A DNA stretch of 64,000 bases, from contig JAAONU010000004.1 of the NCBI GenBank assembly GCA_012932295.1, positions 8,565,030-8,629,029 of the forward strand, written 5' to 3'. Below the pieces are notes generated by a model. That model did no database searches, had not been told where the DNA came from, and saw only the letters and a list, made by a program, of their open reading frames with translations. The position numbers were made by a program, and so were the translations under genes. The DNA comes from Cyclina sinensis (Eukaryota; Mollusca; Bivalvia; Venerida; Veneridae). Each line of letters starts with the position of its first letter. Position 1 is the stretch's first letter. Of this stretch, positions 20,061 through 32,600 are shown in pieces.

Positions 20061-21010
20061 CAATTTATCAAATTATCACTAAAAGGAAATGCTTCCGTTT
20101 TGTTCGAAGTCCTGAAACATTGGAAACTATTAGTATAGTCTGCAGAGTCGAGCAGATTACCAGTAGACCTGCGGCTAAACGCTTGACAGCACATGAACAA
20201 TTAGAGGGTATCCTTCGACTGCGCACGAGCAATGAAAGGTATCACGTTCCTATGACTACAATATCCTACCCAAATTCGGAAAACAATGGAAGGTAGGTGA
20301 GTCATTGGAAAAAGCTATGACGTCATCACAGGGAATAATGGAAAGTAGGTCAAGGTCGGCCCCACCCTAGCGGAAAAAAACAATAGTGGACAGTCTCTCT
20401 ATCTTTAATCTATTGTTCAATAAAACAATGGTATTACAGTTAGACAATGGTAGTCCCATTACATCACGGCCAAACCCAAATTCCGAGAACAATGGTATCT
20501 AAGTTAGCCAATGCCCAGCCCAGAGTCCCCAAGTGCCTGCTGCTCCTGCTTCACGTGGCTTATTATGAAAATATCTTATGATAATCACCCGTCCAAGAAC
20601 AAAGGTATCTATCATATAACGCCTTCATAGATACGTATAACAATGTATTCTATATTTACTATTGTTTCGAATTTTTAACGTCGCGTGTAATAGCAAGATC
20701 TATCAATTTCAAGACGCGCCTAATTTCCGGTTAAATTATTAGTCCTTTTGTGACACCAGTTAAGCTTTTTGTGACATTTTTCAATTACCATGGTATCGAA
20801 TGAACAAAAAAGTTGATAGCTTAACTAAAGTTAATAAACGAACGTTGGAGTTATTGTACTCCTTTGTTTTTTCTTCTTTTAATTTTCGTATTTCTTCTCT
20901 CATTCCTTCAAATGATTTATGTATAATCCTCATGTTTCTTTCTTCTGTTATAGCGAAAACAAGAACTGTCACTGTAAGATGACAATGCCCTCGAAAGTGG
21001 TGCTTTGACT
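20061..21010. other. Non-coding stretch with AACAATGG-rich imperfect repeats
   Basis: No gene is recognised. Between about 20,270 and 20,660 the word ACAATGGTA or close variants recurs (GAAAACAATGGAAGG, AAAACAATGGTATTAC, GAACAATGGTATC), mostly paired with AAACCCAAATTC-like text, suggesting a degraded repeat. Confidence 0.4.
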
Positions 21011-21014
21011 TTGA

Positions 21015-21725
21015 GCTGAAGACCAGTCATTCAGGGATCAAGTCAAATAAATATAGGTCCATGGGAAGGTTTTATCCAAAGGGGTGTTGTGTTTAAGTAT
21101 GAACTATATCTACTTACTAATATGGAAGTTATGGAGAAATGTTTTTTTGGACAATTGGACATTCAGGGGTCAAGGTCAAATAAATATAGGTCAATGGGAA
21201 GGTCTTGTCCAAAGGGGTGATGTGTCCAAGTATGAAGTAAATCCACTTACTGATAAGGAAGTTATGGCCAATGTTAAAGTTTTTGGACGATTGCATCTTC
21301 AAGGTGAATGTCATTCAGGGATCGAGGTCAGATAAATATAATGGCCAAATGTTAGTTTTTGGACAATGACCAATTTGGATATTCAGGGGTCAAGTAAAAA
21401 AAATATAGGTCAGTAGAAAGGTCTTGTCCAAAGGGGTGTTGTGTCCAAGTACATTGTATGAAGTAAATCCATTTACTAAAAAAGAAGTAATTATGACCAA
21501 TGTTAAAGTTTTTAGACAACTGGATCTTCAAGATGAAGGTCATTCAGGGGTCAAGATCAAATAAATATAGATCAGTGGGAAAGTCTTGTCCAAAGGGATG
21601 TTGTATCCAAGTATGAAGTAAATCAACATACTAATAAGGAAGTTATCCCCAATGTTAAAGTTTTCAGATGACTGACGGGCAGACAGTTCAAAAACTATAT
21701 GCCTCCCTTCGGGGGCATAATTAAC
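21015..21725 (+). repeat. Dispersed repeat made of about four degraded tandem copies, with GGGGGCATAA end
   Basis: The block CATTCAGGGGTCAAGGTCAA, AAATATAGGTCAATGGGAAG, TTGTCCAAAGGGGTG and GAAGTTATGGCCAATGTTAA returns about four times with uneven spacing (about 130-165 bp). The end reads CTGACGGGCAGACAGTTC, then ATATGCCTCCCTTCGGGGGC then ATAA. This terminal hairpin-like signature is one I associate with abundant bivalve repeats. No protein is encoded. Confidence 0.75.
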
Positions 21726-21901
21726 TATGTTTTTTGAATAAATGTATGAAATAAAATGTATAATAATTTCATTTCATAACTCTCGATAGCTATCGGCATG
21801 TTGTCTGTACATTTTGTAGATTTTCTTGTTGTCAACAGAACTTCAGTTGAGGTGAGCAGCTTACGTGCTTTAAACAATATCCATGACTAGACTAATGGTT
21901 T

Positions 21902-22011
21902 TCACTTCTTTCTGCAAAGAACAAAGATGGCAATGGCAGCCAAGAATAAAATACCTCGAGCGATGACATCTGTGATATACAGCAACTTAAACCACTCGTA
22001 ATGGAGATGTT
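21902..22011 (-). CDS. Putative 3'-terminal coding exon of an unidentified membrane protein
   Basis: A splice acceptor (TTTTTCCTGTCCTAG) precedes an open stretch of 36 codons and a TGA at 21,902-21,904. The peptide has a membrane-like helix and a basic end (EHLHYEWFKLLYITDVIARG then ILFLAAIAIFVLCRKK). The composition is clearly less AT-rich than the surroundings. The C-terminal RKK could be cytosolic, as in type I membrane proteins. No upstream exon was found between here and the HDAC gene, so either the rest lies in sequence I could not recognise, or the exon is a lone remnant. I cannot name the family. Confidence 0.4.
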
Positions 22012-24794
22012 CTAGGACAGGAAAAAGATATGACACAAAGTTAACAACAAAAATTTTACTTCACAAGTTTATGACTGCAGATGATTTACACAAAGATAAG
22101 GTGATATTACATAGTACAACTTTTTGCAGCACTCAACAAAATAAAATCTTTTTTAATCTAAAACATACTGAACAGCTAATAATAGAATCTAAAAATCTAT
22201 AATCATTAACAAGCATGTTGTGCAGTTAAACAGAACATATTAAAACAGTTTACATATAAATAACAAGTTGTATGCTTTGCTTATACTGAATAAAACAAAT
22301 CAAGACCAAAAAAAAAAAAATGAAGCTGAAACTATGACAGGTAACGACTTCAGATTAAGGCCAATACTAATGTAAATTTCCAATCTGGTACATGTAAGGC
22401 ATGGACAGCTATATGGCAAAATGAAAGAAAAAATTAAGGTGGGTTTGTTTAGCCTGAGAATAAACGTTATATCTGACAGGGTGGGACAGGAAGTGATACA
22501 GTCAAGTCAAAATGAAAAAAAGTTATACGACATTTGGAAACTGTGATAAATTTTTGGTCAGAAGTCGGAACAAGAATTTTGAATAGAATCAGTTCTATTG
22601 ATTTGTTCAGCGTTTAAATGTGTAGCTGAATGAATTTAATTCTATAACCTTCAACAACCTTGTTAAACTGGAATACAAAATCAAAACATCAGAGAAAATT
22701 GAAATTATAGTCAAATATGAGAAATCTTAATCATTCTAAGCTTTCACTGGAAGAAGGAATATCAAGATTTCAGGTCATACAAAAAACCGAAATTTTCAGT
22801 CTTGAATTAGTTTAAAAAAAACTGCAGGTGAATATAATTTTCTTCATGTAAAATAGACAGGAATTTCAACCCTTTTCAGTTCCCTTACAGTTTTTAATTC
22901 CTGAAAAAAAGGTAAATAGGAAAATACTATATTTTCTAGAAGTAAAATTGTACAAGGGCTTTAGGAAATACATTTGATTTAAATTGGCTGGCGAATGTTT
23001 TAGGAATGTGTTGTCATGGACATACACAGTAAGAAAAAAATCAACCACAAATATTAATGTCCGACTCAAGTTCTGGATATCGCAAGCAGGAATTTTTTTG
23101 TTTTTCAGTTGTTTTAGCTCATTCAGAAGAAGATCCATTAGACAAAGTACCATTTACATAAGCTATACAAACATGTGCCTGATTTCTCTGATCAGGTTTT
23201 CCCCAAGTGAAGCTTGTAAGATGTCCCAAAGCTCAAACTATGCCAAATGATAGTACCAAAGCTCTCAAGTGGCCAAGACATGCTGGAAATTTCCTTGCCT
23301 TTTTTTTTTAAAATTAAACTCACTGGCATGGTGCTGAATGTTAAAGATATTCTATAATTTTACAAGTACTATGATGACCTCAGTTTTTAAGTTTCAAAAA
23401 AAAAAATTCTTTGATCAGCATCAAGAAAGGAAAAATGGGGTAAAAGAACAAAACTCTTAAAATGGTTGATTAGAGTAATGATTACAATGCAGCAACTGAC
23501 AAGCGCAGATGTCATAATAATCAGATCTGTCTAGTCAATGATTTATACAAAAAAGAAACAAAATGATATTTAACATATTTGCTTACAGTACTACAACATT
23601 TAAATCACATTTGCACAAAATGCATTGCACTTTGAGGTCTAAAGGTAAAAAACTGTAGGGTGGGGTACAAATGAAGTAATGAGTTGACGACATTTTATAT
23701 TTGAAGCTTTTGTATAGTATGTAAATGTACACAATGGGAAGGCAGTTCTTTCAGTTGTGATATAAAAATGTATTTGTACTTTTCTAAAACAGGAAACATG
23801 ATACAATACAAAAGTTATGACATCTGATGTCTGCATGATTGGATGATAGTTCTGAAATCCTAACAAGACAATAGCGCTTCAAAATCTAGTTTACCTCATC
23901 TTTCTAAAATATTAGTAATTTTTTTACAAAATATTAGACTTAAAACAAAATATTTCATGCTCACTTCGAACAGTCCAGATAGCAGAAAAAAAAACTTAGA
24001 CAAAAGGTAATGCCCTTCATATTATATTGGTATACATGACAGAGTTATGACTTTGACCACAGATATGAACCCTGGTATTTTGTGAACCCTGGCAGGAGAA
24101 AATCATTTATGACTAAATCATGTAACATAGTCAACTTTTATCAAAATTAAGGGTGGAAAAATGTGTCCACAAGTTAAAATACCTACTGGCAATCCAATAA
24201 AGTCAATAATCTTTTTTTCTAACAATTAATTCCTACCCCCCCCCAAAAAAATCAGAAAGCAACAAAGCCTGTAGTCACAGTATGGGAGCAGTTACACCTG
24301 CACATCCATGCCCTGACCATTCTTGACTGTCAATGTAAAGACCAACTTATTTCACAATGTGTTCCACTCATCTCCTCTTAACACAGACTCAAACACAACA
24401 GCAGTGGTCATTCTAAACAATGTCCCTATACTGGCATTTCTGTTTTACAATATCTGAATCGCCAAAAACTGAAGTGCAAGTGCACTGTATCAACCGTTTC
24501 CTTTATTTTGTCACCACTATTTACAAGTAATAATAACTATTCAGTTAGCTCTTACAATAAGATAAATCGATACCTTTTTTTCTCAATCAAAAGTTCTTAA
24601 GTTAAAAATGCTTATTTGCATGAAGAAATATCTAAAATTTATAATTTAACAAACTACAACAAATCTTCCCTTTTCCTCTGAAATTTCTTCTAATTTCTTT
24701 GCTTTATTTGTATACAATCTTTTATCAAATTTCTCCTAAACAGTTCAAATATAAAATCTCAATCTGCAAAAATTATATCTATGTCACTGCATAA
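22012..24794. other. AT-rich sequence, no gene seen
   Basis: A-rich on the plus strand and T-rich on the minus strand, with short random frames only. It could be intron, 3' UTR or intergenic; nothing distinguishes these. Confidence 0.4.
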
Positions 24795-25530
24795 ATGTGA
24801 AGCAATAATTTGCTACACAATCTGGATAAATGTATCCAACACAGTGTGAAGCCACACAATCTCGATAAATGTATCCATCACAGCGTGAAGCCACACAATC
24901 TGGATGGATGTATCCATCACAGCGTGAAGCCACACAATCTGGATGGATGTATCCATCACAGCAAAAGCCACACAATCTGGATGGATGTATCCAACACAGC
25001 GTGAAGCCACACAATCTGGATGGATGTATCCAACACAGCATGAAGCCACACAATCTGGATAGATGTATCCATCACAGGGTGAAGCCACACAATCTGGATA
25101 GATGTATCCATCACAGCGTGAATCCACACAATCTGGATAGATGTATCCATCACAGCGTGAAGCCACACAATCTGGATAGATGTATCCATCACAGCGTGAA
25201 GCCACATATTCTGGATGGATGTATCCATCACAGGGTGAAGACACACAATCTGGATAGATGTATCCATCACAGTGTGAAGCCACACAATCTGGATGCATCA
25301 CAGCATGAGGCCACACAATCTGGATGGATGTATTCATCACAGCGTGAAGCCACATATTCTTGATGGATGTATCCATCACAGCGTGAAGCCACACAATCTG
25401 GATGCATCACAGCATGAGGCCACACAATCTGGATGGATGTATCCATCACAGCGTGAAGCCACACAATCTGGATGAATGTACCAATCACAATGTGCAGTCA
25501 CATAACTTCGACGAATGTATCCATTGCAGT
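24795..25530. repeat. 39-bp minisatellite
   Basis: About 17-18 copies of a 39-bp unit (CACACAATCTGGATGGATGT, then ATCCATCACAGCGTGAAGC), some shortened to the CACACAATCTGGATGCATCA form. Since 39 is a multiple of three, several frames are open on both strands (VWLHAVMDTSIQI-like 13-residue periods), but none has gene-like features. It lies 3' of the HDAC gene. Confidence 0.9.
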
Positions 25531-26640
25531 GTGCACCTCAAAGTCAGTCTTTACTGGCCATGATCACCAAATTTTCTTATCAAATGTTTTCTAAAACAGT
25601 GCTAAAAAAGTCTGAACTTCCATTCATTTTTAGATAAGTTATAATCTACCTGCAACTAGCACATGTAGTTCAAGGCAGATATTGTACAACAGTTCATATA
25701 CTGACTACACTAAAAATGAAAACAGAAGGAAATATATATATATATATATATATATACTTGTTTCACCAGGCATATAACTACAGAGTTCCAGACATACGAT
25801 ATATGTAAGCAGGTTAACAATTATATACATCATTCTTTAAAATTTAACAAAAATATATATATATATGTATTTATATTCTAAATTTAAATATAAATCAACA
25901 ATCATTATCAACTATCAAAATTGTGCAACAGAAACAAGTTAATACAACAACATGCTGCTTTTTTATTTTCCTAGAGAAATTGTCCAACATTTGTTTCTCT
26001 TACAAGCAAATCAAAATATCTAAGTTAAATGTTTGATTGTATAACAATCGTAACTTGCAAAATAACCTGGCTGTTCTATTCAATGTCCATGCAGCAATTA
26101 AATCTTTGCTCAGCTGTATGAGATAAGGATTATGTCAAAAAATTAACTCTAATCCAAAAAAAACCAAAAAACCAACAACCTCTGAATAGGTTGCAAAAGG
26201 CTAAAATATTATTAAAGAAACAGTAGACATTAATCTTGTAAATATAAATACAACTAACAACTGCATTGCTTAATATTTATACATTTTCTAAAATAATCAA
26301 AAATAAATTTATAAAACCGTGTGTATGTGGAAGTTGTAAAACCCTGCATGAACTATTTTGTATAAACTTTGGTGACTCTATCAGACAGAAATATCTAAGG
26401 ACCATTACATCCTGCTTCAATGGTGTATGTACCTTACTCCGATTTTGATCTTATACAGTGTTTTGGCAGCAAACCACTGAGTTCAAACAAAGGTTAGCAC
26501 TGCAAGTTCTTTCACTACAGTAAAAGTATGTAAAATAAAAAGCAGTCTAGATTAAATTAACAAGATAGATACATTTATTACAGCAACGAGGCTTTTCTTT
26601 AAAGGCTTACAGTATGTCTGGTAGTTTTTTGAAAATTTAT
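25531..26640. other. AT-rich sequence with (TA)n tracts, no gene seen
   Basis: Short (TA)n runs at about 25,733-25,755 and 25,853-25,866. No coding potential is recognised. Confidence 0.45.
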
Positions 26641-26820
26641 TATAATGTAGGTTATTTACGTTGGGCGCCAAATGTAACAGATGGTGAAAAATCAAGGCTC
26701 GACCGGGACTCGAACCCAGGGCCTTCCGCTTACAGGGCGGACACTCTACCAACTGAGCTACCAAGCCACACTGTTCTGCCTTATCGATTTATCACCTATA
26801 AACCTGTACCCGGCTACAGA
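26641..26820 (-). mobile_element. tRNA-Thr-derived SINE, third copy
   Basis: Same family as 1,243-1,662, with the shared flank AATGTAGGTTATTTACGTTGGGCGCC and tail ATCACCTATAAACCTGTACC. The tRNA-like head on the minus strand has a perfect anticodon stem (TCCGC/GCGGA), loop CCTGTAA and a good B box (GGTTCGAGTCCCGG). Again C replaces the invariant T33, so all three copies descend from one SINE master and not from separate tRNA genes. Confidence 0.75.
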
Positions 26821-29132
26821 TTCAAAACAACAAATATCTTTGAAAACCATAGTTCTACAAATGAAGAACTGATCTCGAAACTGTGTTTTACATGTTCAGG
26901 TGACCAGGTATTATTACTTCAGTATAAACCAATCAAAATGTTCTTCACAAACCTCTTTGCTACAATCCATTTTTTTTTTGTAAACCCAAATCTACCAAAA
27001 TTTCTTAAACCAATTTCAACCTAGGTGATACCATTTACTTTTCACAGGGTGAGTGTCATTGTCTACTCATCACATTTTATACACTGCTTACCAAAAAAAA
27101 GCATTCTAAATCTAACATGAAAACAATGCAAGATGTTTCTACCAAATCAACATGTCTGTTAAATTAACATGAAAAACAATTACCTAATGATATACAAGAA
27201 ACCACATAAACATGTCAAAAATAAATTATCCAATATGTTAACATCAAATATACAAATGATACAAAACTGTGAAAAAAAATGTTATGATACAGAAACCATG
27301 AAACTTCTGATAATGAGCAGATGACCAGTTTTTTCTACACATTTAAGACATCAAAACTGCAAAATCTTTATTTCAAAGTTTCAACAATCAAGCAATTTCA
27401 AAGAGAAATATTCTGAGTAAGCATAATGACCAGAGAAAAAGATGACAAAGTAAATTTTTTTTTTCAATATGAACAGAATGATATTAAATGTGTATTTCTG
27501 ACAGTTTTACCAATTAAATATAAAAATTTAGCCAATAGAAAAATGGGAAACCTTTGAAAAACTTCTGACAAGTCATGGGTAAAACACATGTAATCTAATG
27601 AGGTAAAAAAGGATTTCTCCCGTATAACCATGGTTGACAATAAACAATTTGTTTGTTTGAATTAGGATGGAATATGTTACACTGAACTTTTCAAATTATG
27701 TAAGTGATTTTTCCTGCTGTAAAGGTGGAGTATTTATGCAACAAAATTTACACACAAATTTGGCACCAAAAACAATTTTAATTACAAAACAAATTTGTTA
27801 AAAATGAAACAATCACCCCACCCAGCCTGACAAGATCAGTACGGGCTGCTTATGTTAAAGAAAATTAATTGTCACAGAAAAAAAACATCAAAATGTAAGC
27901 TCTTTTCCACATGTATAATTAAAAACCAGAGAAAAAAACAAAAGCAAACATGTACTACCTTATCTGGGTCAAAACTCATGAATACATATCTGACATGCAG
28001 TATGTTAACCAAATATTTCTGAGATAAAACTGTAATTATTGCATGAAAAATACAACATATTTATTGAAATTCTTAGTGAGTGGATGTTACAGACATTGGT
28101 CTAGTATTTTTGATAGAAAAGGATTAAAAGGTTCTTACATACATATTTTCATTAAGATATCATTGGCCAAAAACCATCAACAATATTTTGGCTCAAACTG
28201 AGTGGTGAAATACCTGGGCAACATCAAAATGTAACAAGTAGTCTAAACTGAGCCAGGCCTTAAAATAGTGTAGAATATCCCTTGAGTTATAGCACTCACT
28301 ACTTCCAAAACTTTGAGAGTTTAAATTAAACTAAATGCTTTCAGTAAGGTGGCCAAGTCATGATGGAAAACATCAATATATGTGAAACAGCATGTGCTAG
28401 TTCAAACAAGCTAGTATGAATGAAAAACATTGTTTTTGCTGTTCTTAAATATGCAAGTAACATATGTTCAGAGAAAAAAAGATATATAAGATTCTTGTTC
28501 AATGGATTTACTGAAAAAGAAACCAGAAATTAATCTTTAATGCAAAGAAAGTATGAGAACTTCTCACAAAAATATATTTATGCCCAATGTATGTTTGACC
28601 ACTGGCCTTAGCTGACATATATTTTCAAAATGATCCTGAAGTATTCAGTTTCCATCCCACTAAAAAATATTCACACCAGACATTCAAAAGCTGAATTTTT
28701 ATTTTTCATAATTCGACCCTTTCCAACTGAAATTGCCTCAAACATTCTGATGATTCAATAGACAATGAACAAAAGCTTACAAATTATAGGTATGCTCGCA
28801 TGAAATTACAAATACAAAATATCACAATAAGCCTGATGTGGGGTGATTAAAATGTACCATAAAAATGATCACTATGAAAATATGCAAATCATATCTGCTA
28901 ATGTCAAAAAATAAACACACAACTTTCTGACTAGTTGTTCATTAGCATCAAAAATTAAGTATATAAAACTGTTTTCACATAACTATTATCAAAACATAAA
29001 TGAGACATAATGTCCCATGATATAGATTTATGAAATTAAATTTCCATCACTCAATATCACTAATAAACACTGTCTTTCACATGATAAACTTCACAGGCAA
29101 TGAAACATCTCTCCTTAAAAGAGTCACAACAT
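26821..29132. other. AT-rich region downstream of the HDAC stop, possible long 3' UTR
   Basis: No gene apart from the duplicated terminal exon at 28,468-28,510. Composition is even and AT-rich. Several TTTATT words on the plus strand (AATAAA on the minus strand) could end HDAC transcripts, but the site cannot be chosen. Confidence 0.35.
28468..28510 (-). CDS. HDAC4: Duplicated alternative last exon of the class IIa HDAC gene
   Basis: It closely resembles the last exon at 29,645-29,690 and its acceptor (TTTCTTTTTCAG followed by TAAATCCATTGAACAAGAAT). Similarity continues into the upstream intron to about 28,566 (ACCAGAAATTAA and AAAGTATGAGAACTT are shared with about 29,700-29,745). Splicing from the exon at 31,059 keeps phase and gives SKSIEQESYISFFL and TGA (28,468-28,470), in place of [15 protein letters not shown]. 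The acidic end is replaced by an aromatic/hydrophobic one. It could be a used alternative exon or a decaying duplicate; only transcripts can tell. Confidence 0.45.
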
Positions 29133-29138
29133 TTTATT
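29133..29138 (-). promoter_or_regulatory. Candidate polyadenylation signal AATAAA
   Basis: It is the nearest AATAAA I noted downstream of the HDAC stop (about 507 bases after it), in CAGTCAAATAAAATGTTG on the minus strand. Use is unproven, since later AATAAA words exist. Confidence 0.3.
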
Positions 29139-29644
29139 TGACTGGTACATAACTGTCAACCTCTCCTTATATCCTTTTAATGAACACAATTTCACTGTTT
29201 TCATTTTTCTTCCTTCCAATCTAAGTCACACCCAATTCTCTGACTCAGAATCTCCACAGTTTCAAACCTGCAGCCAAGCATTTCAATCCATCCAGGTCAG
29301 CTTTGAGCCTTTAAAAAAAATCCCTCTCTGACCTAATCTTTGTATACAGCAACTTGATCCCAACATGTATGTCTCTTTGACACTGATCAAAATAAAAATT
29401 TCTGCAATCAAATCCACAAAAGTGGTACTATATATAGTATCATCTAAATACACATTTGTCACTTTGTAACTAAAAATAGCTTTTGATACTATTAATAGAA
29501 ACATACAGCTCGACAGAATGCAAACGACACTTTGTGCTAGGCAGAAACATCTAATACTAGAGCACTATGGGAATGGTTGCTATGGCAACAGGACATTTCC
29601 TTTCTTCCTGTTTTATCTTTTAGGATTTTTACAAGACTTTAAGC

Positions 29645-29690
29645 CTAAGATTCTTCATCCATAGGTTCAGATTCTTGTTCAATGGATTCA
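29645..29690 (-). CDS. HDAC4: HDAC exon T: last coding exon and stop
   Basis: Reads [14 protein letters not shown] then TAG (29,645-29,647). The acidic EPM.E.E end resembles the EEPMEEEP end of vertebrate HDAC4/5. The acceptor is TTTTTCAG. A diverged copy of this exon lies at 28,468-28,510. Confidence 0.9.
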
Positions 29691-32600
29691 CTGAAAAACA
29701 AACCAGAAATTAACATTTAATGCAAGAAAAGTATGAGAACTTTTTAATAAAAGTCATTATTTTTCAAAGAAACAAAGCAGGAAATGGTTGTATCTTTTAA
29801 AAAAGTTCAAGGTCAAAGAGGAGCTGTATTTATGACCTCACCTTCATAGAGAAAAGGAAAAGTATAACTGCTTTAAATGAAGAGCTGTCAGAATGACACT
29901 TATGCCCCCCATCCACCCCACCCCCTACTTCAGCACATCAGAAATACTCAAGATCAACAAATGATGTCAACCCATCATGGTTAACCTTTCTTTCAAGTGT
30001 AAAGATCCTCCCTACAGTATTTCTTCTGTTTTTCATTGGAAACCACTCAAGCAGAACAGGACACTGTGACCTTGACTTTTAATGCTGCAGCCTTAGTATC
30101 ATACAGCACATATGGTAAACATAACCCACCTGCTTTTAAAGTTTGATGGCTCTAGTTCAGGGTTGTCTTTTTGTTAGATACTGAACAAAAATTGCTATAG
30201 AAGTGCAGGTCTATGTTGGTCTGACCTTTGATGCATTTAGCATAAAAATAGGGGTCTTCTACTCAAAAAGTTGAACAAAGATTAAAGTCCCTGGATTCCC
30301 TCATTCCTACGTGACCTAAGACAGACATCTGTTGATGCAGTGTGCACAACATCAATAGGATTTATCTATATATGTCCAGCCATCCTTTTAAGTTCAATGG
30401 ACCTACGACTGTGTTTTTGATCAGAAACTATTTTCAAAGTGCAGGTTTCTGTGAGCTTGAACTCTACCCCAGTGGCCTAAATATCTCATCATGCATAACT
30501 ATCCTGTAGAGTCTGAGGGCCCCTTTGACCCTTGGTAACAAAAACAGTAGGGGGTCATGTACTCATTATGTCAAACCATCCTGTACAGACCTCATGTCTT
30601 TAGTGCATTTACTCTGCAGTTATTGATCAGTAACCCTTTTCAAGTTTCAGCCTCCTCTGAGCTTGACCTTTGACCCTGTTAGCCCTTAAACTATAATGTT
30701 CGTCTACACAAAATGCCCATTCCACTGCCAAGTAACAAGACTACCCAACCCTTAAGTTATTGATTGAAAACCACTAGGACTACCTAACAACCAACAGACC
30801 TTTGCAAAGCAACATACCTCTGTGTAGGCATAACAAATGTATAATTTCTTACACCAGAGAAACAGTCACATGACCAGAACGATACTTTTAGCAGATTACT
30901 TTTCTAGTCTGTACCACCTGTTTGTATATTTTCATAGCATAATAACAAAAATTTATTTTCAAATCACATAATAACAGTGACTTCTTTTCAAATCACATAA
31001 AAACAAAGATTTCTTTTAAAGACTGAAGCCGTCGATTGAAAACAATCAAACTTCTTACCTTCTTTTGGCAGCAACCATTGACAATGATGCAAGGGCAGTA
31101 ACTGTGTCGGTTTCCTCACTTTCTCGTTTTTGGGCCTCGACCAAGGAGTACTGTATTGTACCCATATATCGTTGCAGGCAAGGCCAATATTTACCTAAAA
31201 ATGTTCCCAAAAGTAAAAAATTATGTATTTGTTTTGTTTTGTGAAAATCAAATTTCTAGTTTCGGCAGTAAATGAAATTCAACTGAAAAAATGCATATAC
31301 AGCTTCTGTATAAACTTGGCATTAAACTGAAGATGCTTGCTGTTCTATTAACATCTTATACTCTTATTAAAACATTTAATAAAAATGTATTCTAAAATTT
31401 TTTTTACTATTTGTATTCCTCAAACAATCATTTAAATCAGGAATTCTAAAAAAAACACATAAAAAAGCAAGTTTTTTCCTATTACATACTCTGTATGTTA
31501 ATCGTGTTTTCCAAAGTTTCGACTGCAGCTTTGCAGGGAACCTTATGCAATTCTTCTTCCTTGATTGGTGGGATTTCCTGTCCAAGTAATGCCTTCAGGC
31601 ACATTTCTGCTGAATCACATATTGCCATGACTTCATATCCCCCTTCTAGAGCCAGAACGATCTTGCCACCAGCCAATGACATCAGTTCTCTGGTCATGTG
31701 ACCAAAGCCTAGAAATAATGAAGAGACTTTGTATAACTGTGCTGACTATTCTAGTTTTGCAATCTGCATATTTTAAGCTATTTAAAACTTTTTCAGTTTA
31801 AAAGAAACCTTTAGTATCCTGACACATTGTGGCAACAGGTCAACTATAAAATACTATTTGAGAAAAATATGAAACACTTGAAATATTTCAATTGATCCCC
31901 TCCGTAAAATGACAGAAATCAAACCAAATGACTTTATATATATGTACTGTTTCATAGTGTTAACTGCTGAGTATATAATTATCAGCATACATCCATAAGA
32001 ATTTATTCATAGCAAGTTTTTCTGGACTCTAAATTCTACCAACTTGACTTCGTATCAAGACAAGATCAAATACCACATTCATATCTCTGTAAAATAATGC
32101 AAAACCTACATAAATTTATTTTTTCTAAAAGGGAACTTGTGCCCATAAATTTTAAAACAGATATAAAACTAATACATACACTGGGGTGAGACCATATAAC
32201 CTCCGAGAGGCGCTGGATGACCAGCTGCTGCATCAAAGCCAGCAGAAACCAGGACAATCTCAGGATTAAAATCTCGAGCAATCGGCATGACTATAGTTCT
32301 GAAACACCAAGTATTAAATAAAGAAAACTGCTAGTAATGCAAAAATCAAAGTGTTTTGGTTGTTTCCCCTTCCCCCTTTCTGAAAGAGGTTAAAAAAGTT
32401 AAATTCAATCAATAATTCCAATTCTGAAGAGATAACCTCTTGAAAATATTGATTTGTAAATATTTTTATTACTTCAAAAGTAGACAAAGGATTTCAATGG
32501 GTGCACCTAACATATTCCAATATAGTTGGTTAAAAATAGCTGTTGCTTTTCTGTGCTGTTTACCTGTTAGTTACAACAAAACATCTGAAACAGAAGTGGT

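Noticed and set aside
22866..23153. 95-codon minus-strand frame downstream of HDAC
   Set aside because: AT-rich, no recognisable motif, no splice or start context; most likely chance.
24813..25394. Repeat proteins with 13-residue periods on both strands
   Set aside because: The frames exist only because the 39-bp unit has no stop in several frames; no start context, flanking coding part or codon bias is seen.
31495..31701. Plus-strand frame over an HDAC exon
   Set aside because: Antisense shadow of the exon 31,490-31,708, whose minus-strand protein matches class IIa HDACs residue by residue.
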